64,000 nt of DNA from Actinernus sp. WN-2022. Its lineage: Eukaryota > Cnidaria > Anthozoa > Actiniaria > Actinernidae. Below, in pieces: positions 22,623 through 32,441 of this stretch. The position numbers and the translations under genes are program-made. The stretch's first letter is position 1. Every line of letters begins with the position of its first letter. Location of the stretch: positions 154,806,344-154,870,343 of the forward strand of contig JAOWCC010000577.1 in assembly GCA_030867875.1 (NCBI GenBank). The letters are read 5' to 3'. Below the pieces are notes generated by a model, which saw only the letters and a program-made list of their open reading frames with translations, was not told the DNA's origin and made no database searches.

Positions 22623-23300
22623 AATTAGACCCGCAGCCCGAATGGGCTACGAGTCAATAGCCCATGAGGCGCAGCCGAATGGGCTATTTAACTCGTAGCC
22701 CATGAGGGCGAGAGGTCTAATTGTTTTAGTATAAACTAACTAGTCGGACAGTAGAAAATAATAGAAAGCAATAAATTGAAGTTGAAAAATGTTATTATTT
22801 CGTGAAAATGTGTGCGGTTTTTCTCTACCATGGGCTATCACAAATAGACCTATAGTAGGGTAGCCAATCAGAATGCAGGATTTGTAATAGTCCACTGGTT
22901 GGTTTATACTAATTGGGATTAGTATAAACCAGCTAGTGGACTATTACAAATCCTGCATTCTGATTGGCTACCCTAGTATAGGTCTATTTGTGATAGCCCA
23001 TGGTAGAGAAAAACCGCACACATTTTCACGAAATAATAACATTTTTCAACTTCAATTTGTTTCTTTCTATTATTTTGTACTGTCCGACTAGTTAGTTTAT
23101 ACTAAAACAATTAGACCCCTCGCCCTCATGGGTAGACTTGCTCCAAGTCGAACTCGCTGAGTCACTTGGTAAGCGATTACTGGGTCAAAAAGCGAGTGCG
23201 TTTGAGAAAGTCTACCTCATGGGCTACGAGTTAAATAGCCCATTCGGCAGCGCCTCATGGGCTATTGACTCGTAGCCCATTCGGGCTGCGGGTCTAATTG
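22623..23300. mobile_element. Foldback element, 290-bp arms, TTAA flanks
   Basis: Two long arms meet at TTTATACTAATTGGGATTAG (about 22,905) and are nearly identical in inverse. The outer ends are CAATTAGACCCGCAGCCCG and its complement, with TTAA at 22,619-22,622 and at 23,301-23,304. A TTAA target duplication is typical of piggyBac-like and Kolobok-like transposases. The right arm is split by an 82-bp MITE (23,133-23,214). A terminal fragment of the same family lies at about 32,404-32,441. No coding capacity. Confidence 0.88.
23133..23214. mobile_element. 82-bp MITE, 9-bp target duplication CCTCATGGG
   Basis: The ends are TAGACTTGCTCCAAGTC and GAGAAAGTCTA. The host sequence CCTCATGGG is duplicated on each side (23,124-23,132 and 23,215-23,223), and the other arm of the host foldback shows the unoccupied site. 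A 9-bp duplication points to a Mutator-like transposase. A longer sister is at 30,391-30,581. Confidence 0.9.
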
Positions 23301-23527
23301 TTAATTATTTCAACGTCTGTCGAGTGTTTTTTCCTAAGTTGCACGAGAAAACCGTATGATTACTTGTCAATCATATACTCAACAAAGTTTTTCTTTTCGA
23401 TTTAGAGATAGTCGAATTCTTAATTTTTGGTGAAATTACAACCAAACAGTACTAGTACAATTACGCTTTAGCTGCACTGCTCTCAGCCAATCAGAATCGA
23501 GAAATATTGTTCAGTATTATCCAATAA

Positions 23528-24078
23528 GGGCCCGTACGAACTAGGCGAATTTTTATGAACTTTGCAAAATTATTCGTCGTAAAATCCATTTTACAAGTGC
23601 GTATGATGGTTTTGTCAAACACTACCAAACTTCAAACGCGCCGTCGTCTTGCCTCAGGCAGGACGATCTTTTTGTCAATCGTCGTCAAAACTGACATCTT
23701 TGTCAATTTTCGCCTATTCATTTCGGTAGCAAATGTCAATCAAATAAATTTCATAATTAATTCAGGAAAAAGCCCGCCAAATTGTGCTTATTTACGCGGC
23801 AACCATGGAGCGTGGTCGACCAGAATACAACGATAATAAAAGCAATAATGCACCGAGACAAATTTTCCTTTGTAAACAGATGCTTCCCCGCGAAAATACC
23901 AATAATTATGTTCCAGTTCACTGCGAATATTCATTGTGATTGACGTTTGTGGTTTTGCCAATATTTTGTTTGTTATTAGTGCGGACACGTTCACCAAAAT
24001 AAGAATTTTGTAGAGACAAAAATTGTCATGGTTTTTGGTAGTGACAAACAAACTTAGTCTGCCTAGTGCGAACGGCCC
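23528..24078. mobile_element. Harbinger-like MITE, 3-bp TAA flanks
   Basis: The ends GGGCCCGTACGAACTAGGC and GCCTAGTGCGAACGGCCC are inverted with a few differences. TAA stands at 23,525-23,527 and 24,079-24,081. A 3-bp TAA/TTA duplication and GGGCC ends suit the PIF/Harbinger group. The interior (551 bp overall) has no transposase. Confidence 0.7.
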
Positions 24079-24309
24079 TAATAGAACTGTACAAATTGTT
24101 TTCAATGCACGCAAACACACCTTTGTGATCAAAAACCTTTAAATCATACATGTGACAGTCGTCCTCATACGTTCTTTTTAAGTTTATCAAAATACCTTTC
24201 AAACGTGAAAGCATTAAGTGCATGTTTGTTCAAGTACACAAACAAAATATTTTGTGTGAAAGTGGAAAAATATCCTGCATTCTCATTGGATTGATTTAAC
24301 ACTGCACTC

Positions 24310-24405
24310 AAATACTCTCACTAGATGGAAGACAAAACTCAAATACTCTCACTGGACGGAAGACAAAACTCAAAATAATACTCTCACTGGACGGAAGACA
24401 ACACT
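24310..24405. repeat. 31-bp minisatellite, left of the BEL insertion
   Basis: Units of about 31 bp (AAATACTCTCACTGGACGG followed by AAGACAAAACTC) repeat three times up to 24,405. The same array resumes immediately after the retrotransposon at 30,340, so the BEL element inserted into it. Confidence 0.9.
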
Positions 24406-24802
24406 TGTTTTGGCAATCCCTTTATGTAGGACGACACGAATTTTTACCAAAAATACAATAGAATACAACACAATACAATTCAATACAACAATAGAACGCA
24501 ACACAATACAATACAATACAATAGAATACAATTTGGTAGCAATTCGTGTCGTCCTAAACATGAAGGGATGGCCCTTGTTTTGTACTTTATTCTGCTGAAC
24601 TGTTCACATTTTGAAACCTTGTTAATTTCTGTCAGGCGCGTGCCACGGGCCGCGCGGAGACTATGTAATAAGTCGATTTTCCGCCAGGCGTTCCTCGCGG
24701 ACAGAACGGGGTCAGAACGTGAGTCGGAAGAGTTGTGTTGCTGAAGACAATTGTCAAAGAGTTTTAAGAATTTTACGCCGAAGTAAAAGACGACACAGAA
24801 CA
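24406..24802 (+). repeat. 5' LTR of BEL element, interrupted by a MITE
   Basis: The LTR starts at TG (24,406), runs six bases, is interrupted by a 162-bp MITE plus an 8-bp duplication, then continues to CAGAACA at 24,802. Removing 170 bases leaves 227, in line with the 3' LTR. Confidence 0.92.
24412..24573 (+). mobile_element. hAT-like MITE inside the 5' LTR (copy 1)
   Basis: The TIRs GGCAATCCCTTTATGTAGG and, inverted, GGCCATCCCTTCATGTTTAGG flank a core of AATAC-type pentamers (ACAATAGAATACAACACAAT). The LTR sequence CTTGTTTT is duplicated at 24,404-24,411 and 24,574-24,581. An 8-bp duplication is typical of hAT transposases. Other copies are at 51,090-51,239 and 55,216-55,370. Confidence 0.93.
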
Positions 24803-24805
24803 AGT

Positions 24806-24818
24806 TGGTCCTTCGAGC
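24806..24818 (+). promoter_or_regulatory. Primer-binding site for tRNA-Tyr
   Basis: TGGTCCTTCGAGC lies three bases after the 5' LTR. It is complementary to the 3' end of animal tRNA-Tyr (..GCTCGAAGGA plus CCA). This is where reverse transcription would be primed. Confidence 0.8.
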
Positions 24819-24838
24819 TGAATAGAAAGAATCTAGAC

Positions 24839-26066
24839 ATGCCAGAGGTGAGTGAAGCGGAGAAATGCCGGTCAAAGCGTAGCGAAGTCAAACGCCACGA
24901 AGAAGGCTAATCGTGTTCGTGAGCTGATCGCGGACGAAGGCAGCGTTTCGAAGATTAGACAACTCGCCAAAGGAATCGAAGATGCAAGAGAAAAAGCCCG
25001 GTTTCTAACTAGAGAATTAGAAGACCTAGATCCGACCTCTATTGAGACGGACGGCGCTTGGCTGGAAGAGGTCGAAGCAGACGCTATAGAAGCTATAGGT
25101 GAGATCGGTGATTATTTACATGAGGTCGAAGCGAGCAAAACTCTGTCCATCACTACTCCACCCCCCACAGCAGACGCTGTCGCCAGTCCCTCAGTCACGT
25201 CAGGGGAATACAAGGGGGGGGGGGGGGTTGAAAGGGGTAGAGGTCTCGACTTTTGTTGGGAATCCAGACAAGTGGCCATATTTCTGGGGTATATTTGGTT
25301 CCCTGGTCGACAAAAACAAAAGCCTGCCAAACCCAATAAAGCTTGCACATCTGAACAATGCCCTAACTGACAAGGTACGAGAGGTGATTGCATGCCTGAC
25401 AGGAGACTCTGGGGACTATGAGAAAGCAGTTAAGCTGTTGAAAGACCGGTACGGGGATCCACGGGAAGTTGTTGAGACACATTTGCGTAGAATTACTAAC
25501 TGGGGGATTATTAAAGAGAAAGACCGTGAGGGGTTTGAACGCTTTGCAGATGCCCTACAGGCTGCAGTATTTGCATTAGATCAACCTGAATATGCACATG
25601 AGTTAAAGAGTATCCCTTTGTGTACACAATTGGTGCGTAAACTGCCTGCAAGTGAGAAAGACGAGTGGGTTAGACAAGTCGAGCGCGGGGAATTCACTGA
25701 GGATGTTCGTGGGCTAGTTGATTGGGCACAGGCGCGAGCAAGAACATTACGTAAGCGCGAGCGTTACAACGAACAACCATCAAGTTATTCGCAAAGTCAT
25801 AATAAGGGCAGTCATGACAAGTTTAAAGGGTCAAGGCAGAATTATACGACAATGAAAGTAGCTTCAACCCCGGACTCAAAACAACCAGATTCAAAGCAGT
25901 TTGATTCGCCTAGAAAATGCGCGCTCTGTGATGAGGAACATATTGAAGCAAAATGTCCGAGCTTCTTGACTGCAGATATTAGTAAACGGTGCATGGGATA
26001 CAGTGATGTCGAGAAAAGAGTGTTTTGGCTGCTTAAGGCGTGGCCACCAGCGCCGGCAATGCTCTA
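24839..26066 (+). pseudogene. BEL gag region, frameshifted
   Basis: Translation from the ATG at 24,839 (MPEVSEAEK) goes out of frame within about 20 codons. It resumes in another frame as a charged helical stretch (VRELIADEG, then KIRQLAKGIEDAREKA). At 25,214-25,227 a run of 14 G shifts the frame again. The following capsid-like part (STFVGNPDKWPYFW, LKDRYGDPREVVETHLRRI) matches the DUF1759 region of BEL gag proteins. A zinc-knuckle pair follows: KCALCDEEHIEAKC at about 25,916, then, after another frame change near 26,005, CFGCLRRGHQRRQC at 26,021. Gag would form the particle that packages the RNA. The three frame changes rule out function. Confidence 0.85.
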
Positions 26067-26699
26067 AGTCAGGAAAATGCGGTATCGACAACTGCGAAAG
26101 AGGCCATCATCAGCTGCTGCACTCTGTACCGCCCGCCACAGAGGCTCCCACTGAGAATAAAGGAGTTCATTGTGGTAAAGCGCAAGCGGTCAATGTGTTG
26201 AATGCAAGTAAAGTCGCTCTGAAAACTGTGTGTGTTCCATTTATCAGTGACTCTGGGCAGACAATATGGGGCTCAGTACTGTTAGATTCTGGAAGCGAAA
26301 CGACACTCGTCAGAACTGGGTTTGCTAATCAATTGGTTCTACAGGGTCCTAAGCAGAACCTGACCGTTGATGCTGTTGGAGGGATCCGTACAACAGTCAA
26401 GTCTCAGTGTGTACGCCTACCTTTCGCGCCATCGGTAACAAAGGAAACCGTCTCAGCATGGACTATCAAGAACATTTGCGCCCCGGTACAACCTATCAAT
26501 TGGTCTGAGATCAAAGAGCGCTATGAGCACTTGCGTGACATACCGCTAGATCCTGTAAACGAGACAATGGTAGACGTCTTGCTCGGTCTAGACGCCGCAG
26601 CGCTAATGGCACCCCTAGAAGTAAGGCGGGGAGGCATGTCGGAACCCTTCGCTGAGCTGACGCCACTAGGTTGGGTAGTCGCCGGTCCAGTGGTCCAGT
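26067..26699 (+). pseudogene. BEL aspartic protease region
   Basis: The frame running from 26,003 to 26,701 continues past the zinc knuckle into WGSVLLDSGSETTLV near 26,270. This is the DSG catalytic motif of the retropepsin-like protease (DUF1758/peptidase A16) of BEL/Pao elements. It ends with the family-typical LTPLGWVVAGP. There the frame is lost through a tandem duplication of GGTCCAGT (26,684-26,691 and 26,692-26,699). Deleting one copy would restore the reading into the reverse transcriptase, so this is a simple recent-looking lesion. Confidence 0.85.
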
Positions 26700-27939
26700 G
26701 AAACGTGTCCTGCGTGCGCGGTTATCGGCAGCCGATGAGGACGCGAATTACCAGTTACGCAAGTTCTGGGAAGTCGACAGCTTTGGTGTTCGAGTCGACT
26801 GTGTTCCAACCTGCACCAACCGGGAGCAGGCCGCAATAGACATACTCAAGCAGACATGTTGTGAGGTCGACACAGGCTATGAAGTCGGTCTTCTGTGGAA
26901 ACCAGACAGGCCACCACTACCAGACAACTATGACACCGCCATGAAACGCCTTGAGTCCGTAGAACGTCGACTGCAGCGAGAGCCAAAGCTTGCAGATGGC
27001 TACTGTAAGGCAATTAATGCATACGTGGAGAAAGGATTTGCGCGTAAACTGTCAATGGAGGAGCGTGCGATGGACGGAGAAGAGTGGTTACTGCCGCACC
27101 ACCCAGTTATTTATTCTCATAAGCCGTTGCCGAGGGTTGTGTTTGACTCAGCCGCACAACACAACGGAGTCTGCCTTAACGACTGCCTTGAGGCGGGTCC
27201 TAGTCTGCATAATGATCTACCAGGCATACTACTGCGCTTTCGCGAGAGATCGGTTGCACTCGTGGGAGATGTCGCAGATATGTTCTGCCATGTACGTCTG
27301 AGACCGGAATACTGTAGGTACCATCGGTACTTATGGCGTGACCTGAAGACGACGCAACCACCAGACGTGTATGAGATGAACTGTCTAGTGTTTGGGGACA
27401 AGTCATCGCCATGTGAAGCGAACTTCGCAGTGATTCGCACCACTGAAGACAACGAGGAGCAGTGGCCAGAAGCAGCTGCAGTTGTGAGACGTGACATCTT
27501 CGTCGATGACCTTTACACTTCCTGTGTAAGTGAAGCAGAAGCAGTGACCCTGCGTAAGGATGTCACAGCCCTTATGGCTAAAGGAGGGTTTCCCATGCGC
27601 AAGTGGCTATCCTCGTCGCACGAAGTGTTGCTAACGGTACCTGAAGCAGAACGAGCTGTTCCTACCGAGAGCCTTGAGCTAGGAGAGTTGCCGTCGGGAC
27701 GAGCCCTAGGTATCAGGTGGGACGCGCAGTCAGATACGCTCGGATTTGCGCTGGCACATCTTGACCGTCCACCAGCTCCAATCACAAAACGTGGAATTCT
27801 CAGTCGACTATCTGGCTTGTATGATCCACTTGGGTGGGCGAGTCCGTTCATCGTGCGAGCTAAAGTCATGCCACAGCGTACATGGGCACGGGGTCTAGAT
27901 TGGGACGCTCCTTTACCCCCTGATATGGCAGCTGAGTGA
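26700..27939 (+). pseudogene. BEL reverse transcriptase
   Basis: The open stretch up to the TGA at 27,937-27,939 contains FWEVDSFGV, GYEVGLLWK, the HPVIYSHKPLPRVVFDSAAQ block, LVGDVADMFCHVRL (first catalytic aspartates), MNCLVFGDKSSP and IFVDDLYTS at about 27,496-27,520. FVDD is the YxDD catalytic pair. It continues into KRGILSRLSGLYDPLGW, the start of the Pao A17 region. The TGA after DMAAE is in frame with what follows, so it is a nonsense change, not the natural end. Confidence 0.9.
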
Positions 27940-28458
27940 GCACAGTGGGAGGAGGAAGTAGCCGCTCTGAAGTCCTTTGCTGTTCCGCGCTACGTTTACC
28001 GGATGCCTTCAAAGATATGGGTCAAGGAACTGGTGCTGTTCTGTGATGCCTCGGAAGAAGCATGTGCCGCAGTCGCCTATATACGCGCAACATCGACTGA
28101 CGGTGAGATCCTGTGTCATCTGCTCATGTCCAAGACACGTTTGATGCCTTTGAAGTCTATTTCAATTCCGCGAGGAGAGTTGATGGGTTGTCAACTAGCA
28201 GTACGTCAGGCAAAGACTGTTTGCAAGCAGTTAGATTTGGACATGCACGCTGTCACATATTTGTCAGATTCGACTACTGCGCTCTGGTGGATTCATGGAG
28301 AGCCGCGTAACCTCCGTCCATTCGTCGCCAACAGGGTCGCTGAAGTGATATCGGAAAGTGATCCTACACAGTGGCATCATGTGAGAACGAAGCTGAACGT
28401 CGCAGACATTGCAACTAGAGTAGCTCCAGCTGCCGACCTGCAGGCTGACTCATGGTAG
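27940..28458 (+). pseudogene. BEL RNase H region
   Basis: It continues in the same frame after the TGA. ELVLFCDASEEACAAVAY carries the first RNase H aspartate, IPRGELMGCQLA the glutamate and YLSDSTTALWWI the next aspartate. It ends with NVADIATR and a second in-frame stop, TAG at 28,456-28,458. The enzyme would degrade the RNA strand after reverse transcription. Confidence 0.88.
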
Positions 28459-30075
28459 ATTCGAGGACCAGAGTTCTTATGGACTGAGGTGTCAGAATGG
28501 CCAATTGATGATGTACCATCGTCCAGTTGTCCGACGGCGGAGATGGAGCTGAAGAAGAAGGTGCTTAGAGCTCAGACACCAGCAAGTCCACTTCTCGATC
28601 CTGCAGACTACTCGAGCTGGACAAGACTCCTTCGCGTTACAGCTTGGATACTGCGATTTCGTCATAACTTGCAGAGTCAACAGGAACGTAAGTCCGGTGC
28701 TCTAACTGTGGACGAGCTGAAGGAAGCAGAGTTGTATTGGATTAGGTGGGCGCAACAAGACCGCTTTCAAGCCGAGATATCAGCCCTGTCGAAAGGATAT
28801 CCCGCCCCGCGTGGAAGCCGCATCGCAGGTCTCGACCCACAGCTAGTAGAGGGAGTTCTACGCGTCGGTGGGCGGATCGATAAGGCAGATATTCCATGGT
28901 CAGCGAGACACCCGATCATCTTAGATCATGGACATGACGTCACACGTCTGATTGTGATTGATTATCACAAAAAATTGGTTCACGCCGGAGTGGAGCATGT
29001 GTTTAACCTCATCCGAGAGAAGTTTTGGATCCTGCATGGGCGTGCCGAAGTGAAGAATTGCACCCTCAAGTGTCCGCTTTCTCATCGACGTCGAGTTCAA
29101 CCGATGACTCAGAAAATGAGTGACTTGCCGGCTTCACGTCTCCGAGACGTTAGCACACCTTTCCAGCAAGTCGGGCTAGATTATGCAGGACCGTTCTCAG
29201 TCCGGGCTGGTCGCAACAGAGTAGAGAAGCGCGGATATATTTGTCTGTTTACGTGTTTGCATATGCGCGCAGTGCACCTCGAAGTCTGCCACGCTTTGGA
29301 CACAGACTCGTGTATAATGGCACTTCGCCGTTTCCAAGCTCGCCGAGGTAACCCAGTTCGTCTCCTGAGTGACAACGGTACCAATTTTGTGGGAGCCGAA
29401 CGAGAACTGCGTGAAGCATTAGCCGAACTTGAGCAGGACCGGATCGTCGATGGGCTTGCTGTGCGCGGAGTCCAATGGAGTTCCAACCCGCCCGCCGCGC
29501 CGTGGTTTGGTGGAGCATGGGAGGCCCTGGTAAAGTCCACCAAACGTGCCATGAAGGTGATGCTCGGGAATGTTCTGACTGTCGATGAAGTCTTTCTTAC
29601 AGTGATTGCCGAGATTGAATCACTCCTAAATTCCCGGCCACTCGTCTATGGTGGTAGCAGCAGTTCGCCTACAGATGTCAGTGCTCTCACGCCCAACCAC
29701 TTCCTTCACGGACGCGCAAGTGCCAACCTCACACCGGGTGAGTTCGTCCAGCGGGATATGTCCCTACGTCGCAGATGGCGTCACAGCCAGTTCCTAGCTG
29801 TTCAGTTCTGGCGTCGTTGGAGGCAGGAGTACGTACCACATTTGGTCGCACGTAGCAAGTGGCGCACGATTCAGCGCAACCTTCGCCGAGGAGACCTCGT
29901 CATGATCGTTGACGAGAATGCGCCGAGAGGTCAGTGGCGCCTTGGGAGAGTGAGCGCGCCGATTGCTAGTGCCGATGGTCTTATCAGATCTGCTGAAGTC
30001 GTCACCAGGTCGGGAACATTGGTCCGTCCCGTAGGGAAGCTGGCTCTGCTAGAAGCGCACAATGAAGAGGAGTGA
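28459..30075 (+). pseudogene. BEL integrase with C-terminal DUF5641-like region
   Basis: The frame is open from the stop at 28,456 to TGA at 30,073-30,075. An H-H-C-C zinc site is seen in YHKKLVHAGVEHV and NCTLKCP. The core shows VGLDYAGPF (first Asp), LLSDNGTNFVGA (second Asp) and WFGGAWEALVKS (Glu), a DDE set. The end has RRRWRHSQFLAVQFWRRW and LRRGDLVMIVDENAPRGQW, the DUF5641 tail usual in BEL/Pao. This 528-codon segment is intact in itself, but it is cut off from gag-pol by the two upstream stops. Confidence 0.92.
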
Positions 30076-30106
30076 CGTTCCCCCCGAGTCACGTCACGGG
30101 CGGGGG

Positions 30107-30334
30107 TGTTTTGTACTTTATTCTGCTGAACTGTTTACATTTTGAAACCTTGTTAATTTCTGTCAGGCGCGTGCCACGGGCCGCGCGGAGACTGTGTAAT
30201 AAGTCGATTTTCCACCAGGCGTTCCTGGCGGACAGAACGGGGTCAGAACGTGAGTCGGAAGAGTTTTGTTGCTGAAGACAATTGTCAAAGAGTTTTAAGA
30301 GTTTTAACGCCGAAATAAAATACGACACAGAACA
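30107..30334 (+). repeat. 3' LTR of BEL element
   Basis: It is 228 bp from TGTTTTGTAC to CACAGAACA and differs from the 5' LTR at about eight positions plus one inserted A. It is followed by ACACT and the resumed minisatellite. Confidence 0.93.
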
Positions 30335-30339
30335 ACACT

Positions 30340-30700
30340 AAAATGCTCTCACTGGACGAAAGAAAACACTAAAATACTCTCACTGGATAGTAGACTTTCT
30401 CAAAGTCCCTTAAAACGAGATTTTCATTTCCCACCTTCGCTTCTCTTAAAACGAGATTTTCACTTCTCTGGTTGATTTTCACTTCTTCGTCGCTCGCGTC
30501 ATCTCGCGACTTCGTCGTTCGCTTCCGCTCGCGATTCGCGCTCGTTCTTAGAGGAAAAGAGGTCGACTTGTAGCAAGTCTGACTGGATGAAAGACAACAC
30601 TAAAATACTCAAACTGGACGGAAAACTCAAATACTCTCACTAGAAGGACGATAAAATAATACTAATACTCTCACTGGAACAACACTAAAATACTCTTCTC
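30340..30700. repeat. 31-bp minisatellite, right of the BEL insertion, holding a second MITE
   Basis: Units like AAAATACTCTCACTGGACG continue the array of 24,310-24,405 with more divergence. A 191-bp MITE (30,391-30,581) interrupts it. The array ends in a CTTCTCTTCTC run near 30,710. Confidence 0.85.
30391..30581. mobile_element. MITE of the TAGACTTTCTCAAA family
   Basis: The left end TAGACTTTCTCAAAGTC and right end GACTTGTAGCAAGTCTG match the ends of the 82-bp MITE at 23,133. ACTGGATAG and ACTGGATGA flank it, consistent with a roughly 9-bp duplication of the array unit. The interior has GCTCGCG-rich inverted words. Confidence 0.8.
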
Positions 30701-30822
30701 TTCTCTTCTCTTTCATCCGGTTGCACTGAGGTGAGATTCCTTCCATACAACCAGATGCAGCTGTACGATACACTTATACAGTGTCTGCTTTAACGCGTTA
30801 TTGCTTAGTAAATAACGTCTGA

Positions 30823-31010
30823 TTATTGAGGTTTAAATAGTGTCATCGAGGAAATGCGAATCTCCATTTTTCTTTCTTCTTCTTTAAGGATAAGTAACTG
30901 ATGGATGTATTTCTGTCGCAGTTTATTCGAGGTGTCCCTTATCTTGCTCACAAATCCCTGGATGTCCTCTTTAAGGTCGTAAACACCGCAAGTGCGGACA
31001 CTTTTCTTGA
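30823..31010 (-). CDS. Possible terminal exon, charged helical product, unidentified
   Basis: It follows a good acceptor (TTTTATTTTACACAG, AG at 31012-31011) and reads VKKSVRTCGVYDLKEDIQGF then KLRQKYIHQLLILKEEERK to a stop at 30,823-30,825. The composition looks coding and predicts an amphipathic helix. It needs an upstream exon ending after one base of a codon. The candidate exon at 31,421-31,581 ends after two bases, so the two cannot join directly in this frame. I do not recognise a family. Confidence 0.3.
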
Positions 31011-31420
31011 CTGTGTAAAATAAAATTGGGTAAAAAGCTTTTAACGACTTTGACTTGCCAATGTTTTGCACGCTATGAAAGGATTACTAAATCATGCGAT
31101 CAAAGAAACATTATCCTTCTTAAATGGTCAAGAAACGCACATTGCTTTATGACGGTCCATGCTCGATGGAAAAACAACCAACAGGGAGCTCGAATAGGTT
31201 TATTGAATTCTATCTTCAGCAATGTGTGTACAGTAGTTTCAAAACAAGCTCAGGGGAGTGTCAGGTAACATTATATAGTCATTAGTTTACCGCCGCATTA
31301 GATTAGTTTGAAGCAGCCTTCGTTTCAACACCCAGCCCTAATCTAAAATTGGGAAAGGGGCCGTGTATGATAAACTTAAGAAAGCATGTGATGTATCATC
31401 GTAAATTCGGCTAAACTTAC

Positions 31421-31581
31421 CTTGTTCGGTCTTTGCTTTTTGATTTGCCCGCCGACTCCAGAGGCCTCCGGAGAACGATAGTTAGAACACCCAGTAAGGA
31501 AAGGAGGGTGTACCTAAACAGGCTCGTGTCGGCACTGAATAACCCAGTAGAGTAGTGAACAGTCAGTGGCAAATCATTTTC
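31421..31581 (-). CDS. Possible exon with one transmembrane segment, unidentified
   Basis: The exon is 161 bases, with acceptor TTTTATCGCAG and donor AACAAG/GTAAGT. The product has LPLTVHYSTGLFSADTSLF, a hydrophobic stretch (YTLLSLLGVLTIVL) and a basic tail (KSKSKDRT), the look of the end of a type I membrane protein. An upstream open stretch (31,771-about 31,996) ends at a matching phase-0 donor (CAA/GTAGGT), but much of it overlaps a repetitive inverted repeat, so that join is doubtful. Confidence 0.35.
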
Positions 31582-31869
31582 CTGCGATAAAACATCAGAT
31601 CAGATTCAATTTTTTTCTTTTTTTTTCTTGTGCTGTGTTGAAACGAGGAATTTGGTCAGTCAGTAAATATAGCAAACATGGTTGTAGAAAGGATACAAAG
31701 GAATAACAAAATCGTTACTATTACTAAATCGTGCTTTTCAAAATATATATTATGTAAATGATAACCTACTTGTAGCGAGAACGTATGCTCTGATATTTGT
31801 CCGCCGATATAAATCTGCACCGGGAGGCAAACAGTCTCGACAACAACACTATCAGGTTTAGTAGAAACC

Positions 31870-32441
31870 AAGTACTCGTGTTCTAACATGATGCATGCAC
31901 TCTGATTGCCTATGAGCTCGAAGTTTCTATTATACAAATAGACTGTGTCCGTCGAGGAACTATCGGCTGATAGCTGCCCGCGGAAATTTGATGCTCTTAA
32001 AACAAAATATGGTAGTTTTAAGAACATCAACTGATTTCCAAGGGAAACTATCAGCCGATAGGTCCGAGACAGACACATTCTATTTGCGTTATTGTTCAAC
32101 ACAAAATTGTCTTTCGTGCTCAGCGGGCACTATTATACAAATACACTATTATACAAACAGACACAATCTATTTGCGTTATTGTTCAACACAAAATTGTCT
32201 TTCGTGCTCAGCGGGCACTATCACCTGATAGTTTTCATCCGCGGACGACAACTATCACGTCACGTGATCGGTTTTAGCCAATGAGCTCGCGCCAAAATTT
32301 TGTGGTTAACTATAACGCCTGATAGTTTGCCTCCGAGGACGACAACTATCATGTCGCGTGATCGCTTTTAGCCAATGAGCGCGCGCCAAAATTTTGTGGT
32401 GAACTAATGACTCGTAGCCCATTCGGGCTGCGGGTCTAATT
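31870..32441. repeat. Inverted and tandem repeat block with CTATCAGCCGATAG words
   Basis: AGCTATCAGCCGATAGTTCC (minus) and AACTATCAGCCGATAGGTCC (plus) form an inverted pair around 31,995. An 86-bp direct repeat (from TCTATTTGCGTTATTG at 32,081 and 32,167) and a roughly 90-bp repeat with GCGCGCCAAAATTTTGTGGT (about 32,224-32,405) follow. The block ends in a terminal fragment (TGCGGGTCTAATT) of the foldback family of 22,623. Confidence 0.75.

Larger units (their letters stand above)
24406..30334 (+). mobile_element. BEL/Pao LTR retrotransposon, complete but decayed
   Basis: LTRs begin TGTTTTGTAC and end CACAGAACA. The pre-insertion target ACACT is duplicated at 24,401-24,405 and 30,335-30,339. 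The 5' LTR would be 227 bp without a later MITE, and the 3' LTR is 228 bp. I count about eight substitutions and one indel between them. A tRNA-Tyr primer site follows the 5' LTR and a purine tract (GGGCGGGGG, 30,098-30,106) precedes the 3' LTR. The interior codes on the plus strand for gag, aspartic protease, reverse transcriptase, RNase H, integrase and a C-terminal DUF5641-like region, the order typical of BEL/Pao. At least three frame changes and two in-frame stops show it cannot make a full polyprotein. It is more GC-rich than its surroundings. Confidence 0.95.

Noticed and set aside
24480..24875. 131-codon minus-strand frame over the BEL 5' LTR
   Set aside because: It is composed of LTR and MITE pentamer sequence. 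A matching frame over the 3' LTR shows it is repeat-derived.
27117..29552. Several minus-strand frames of 70-126 codons
   Set aside because: They are antisense shadows of the BEL reverse transcriptase and integrase.
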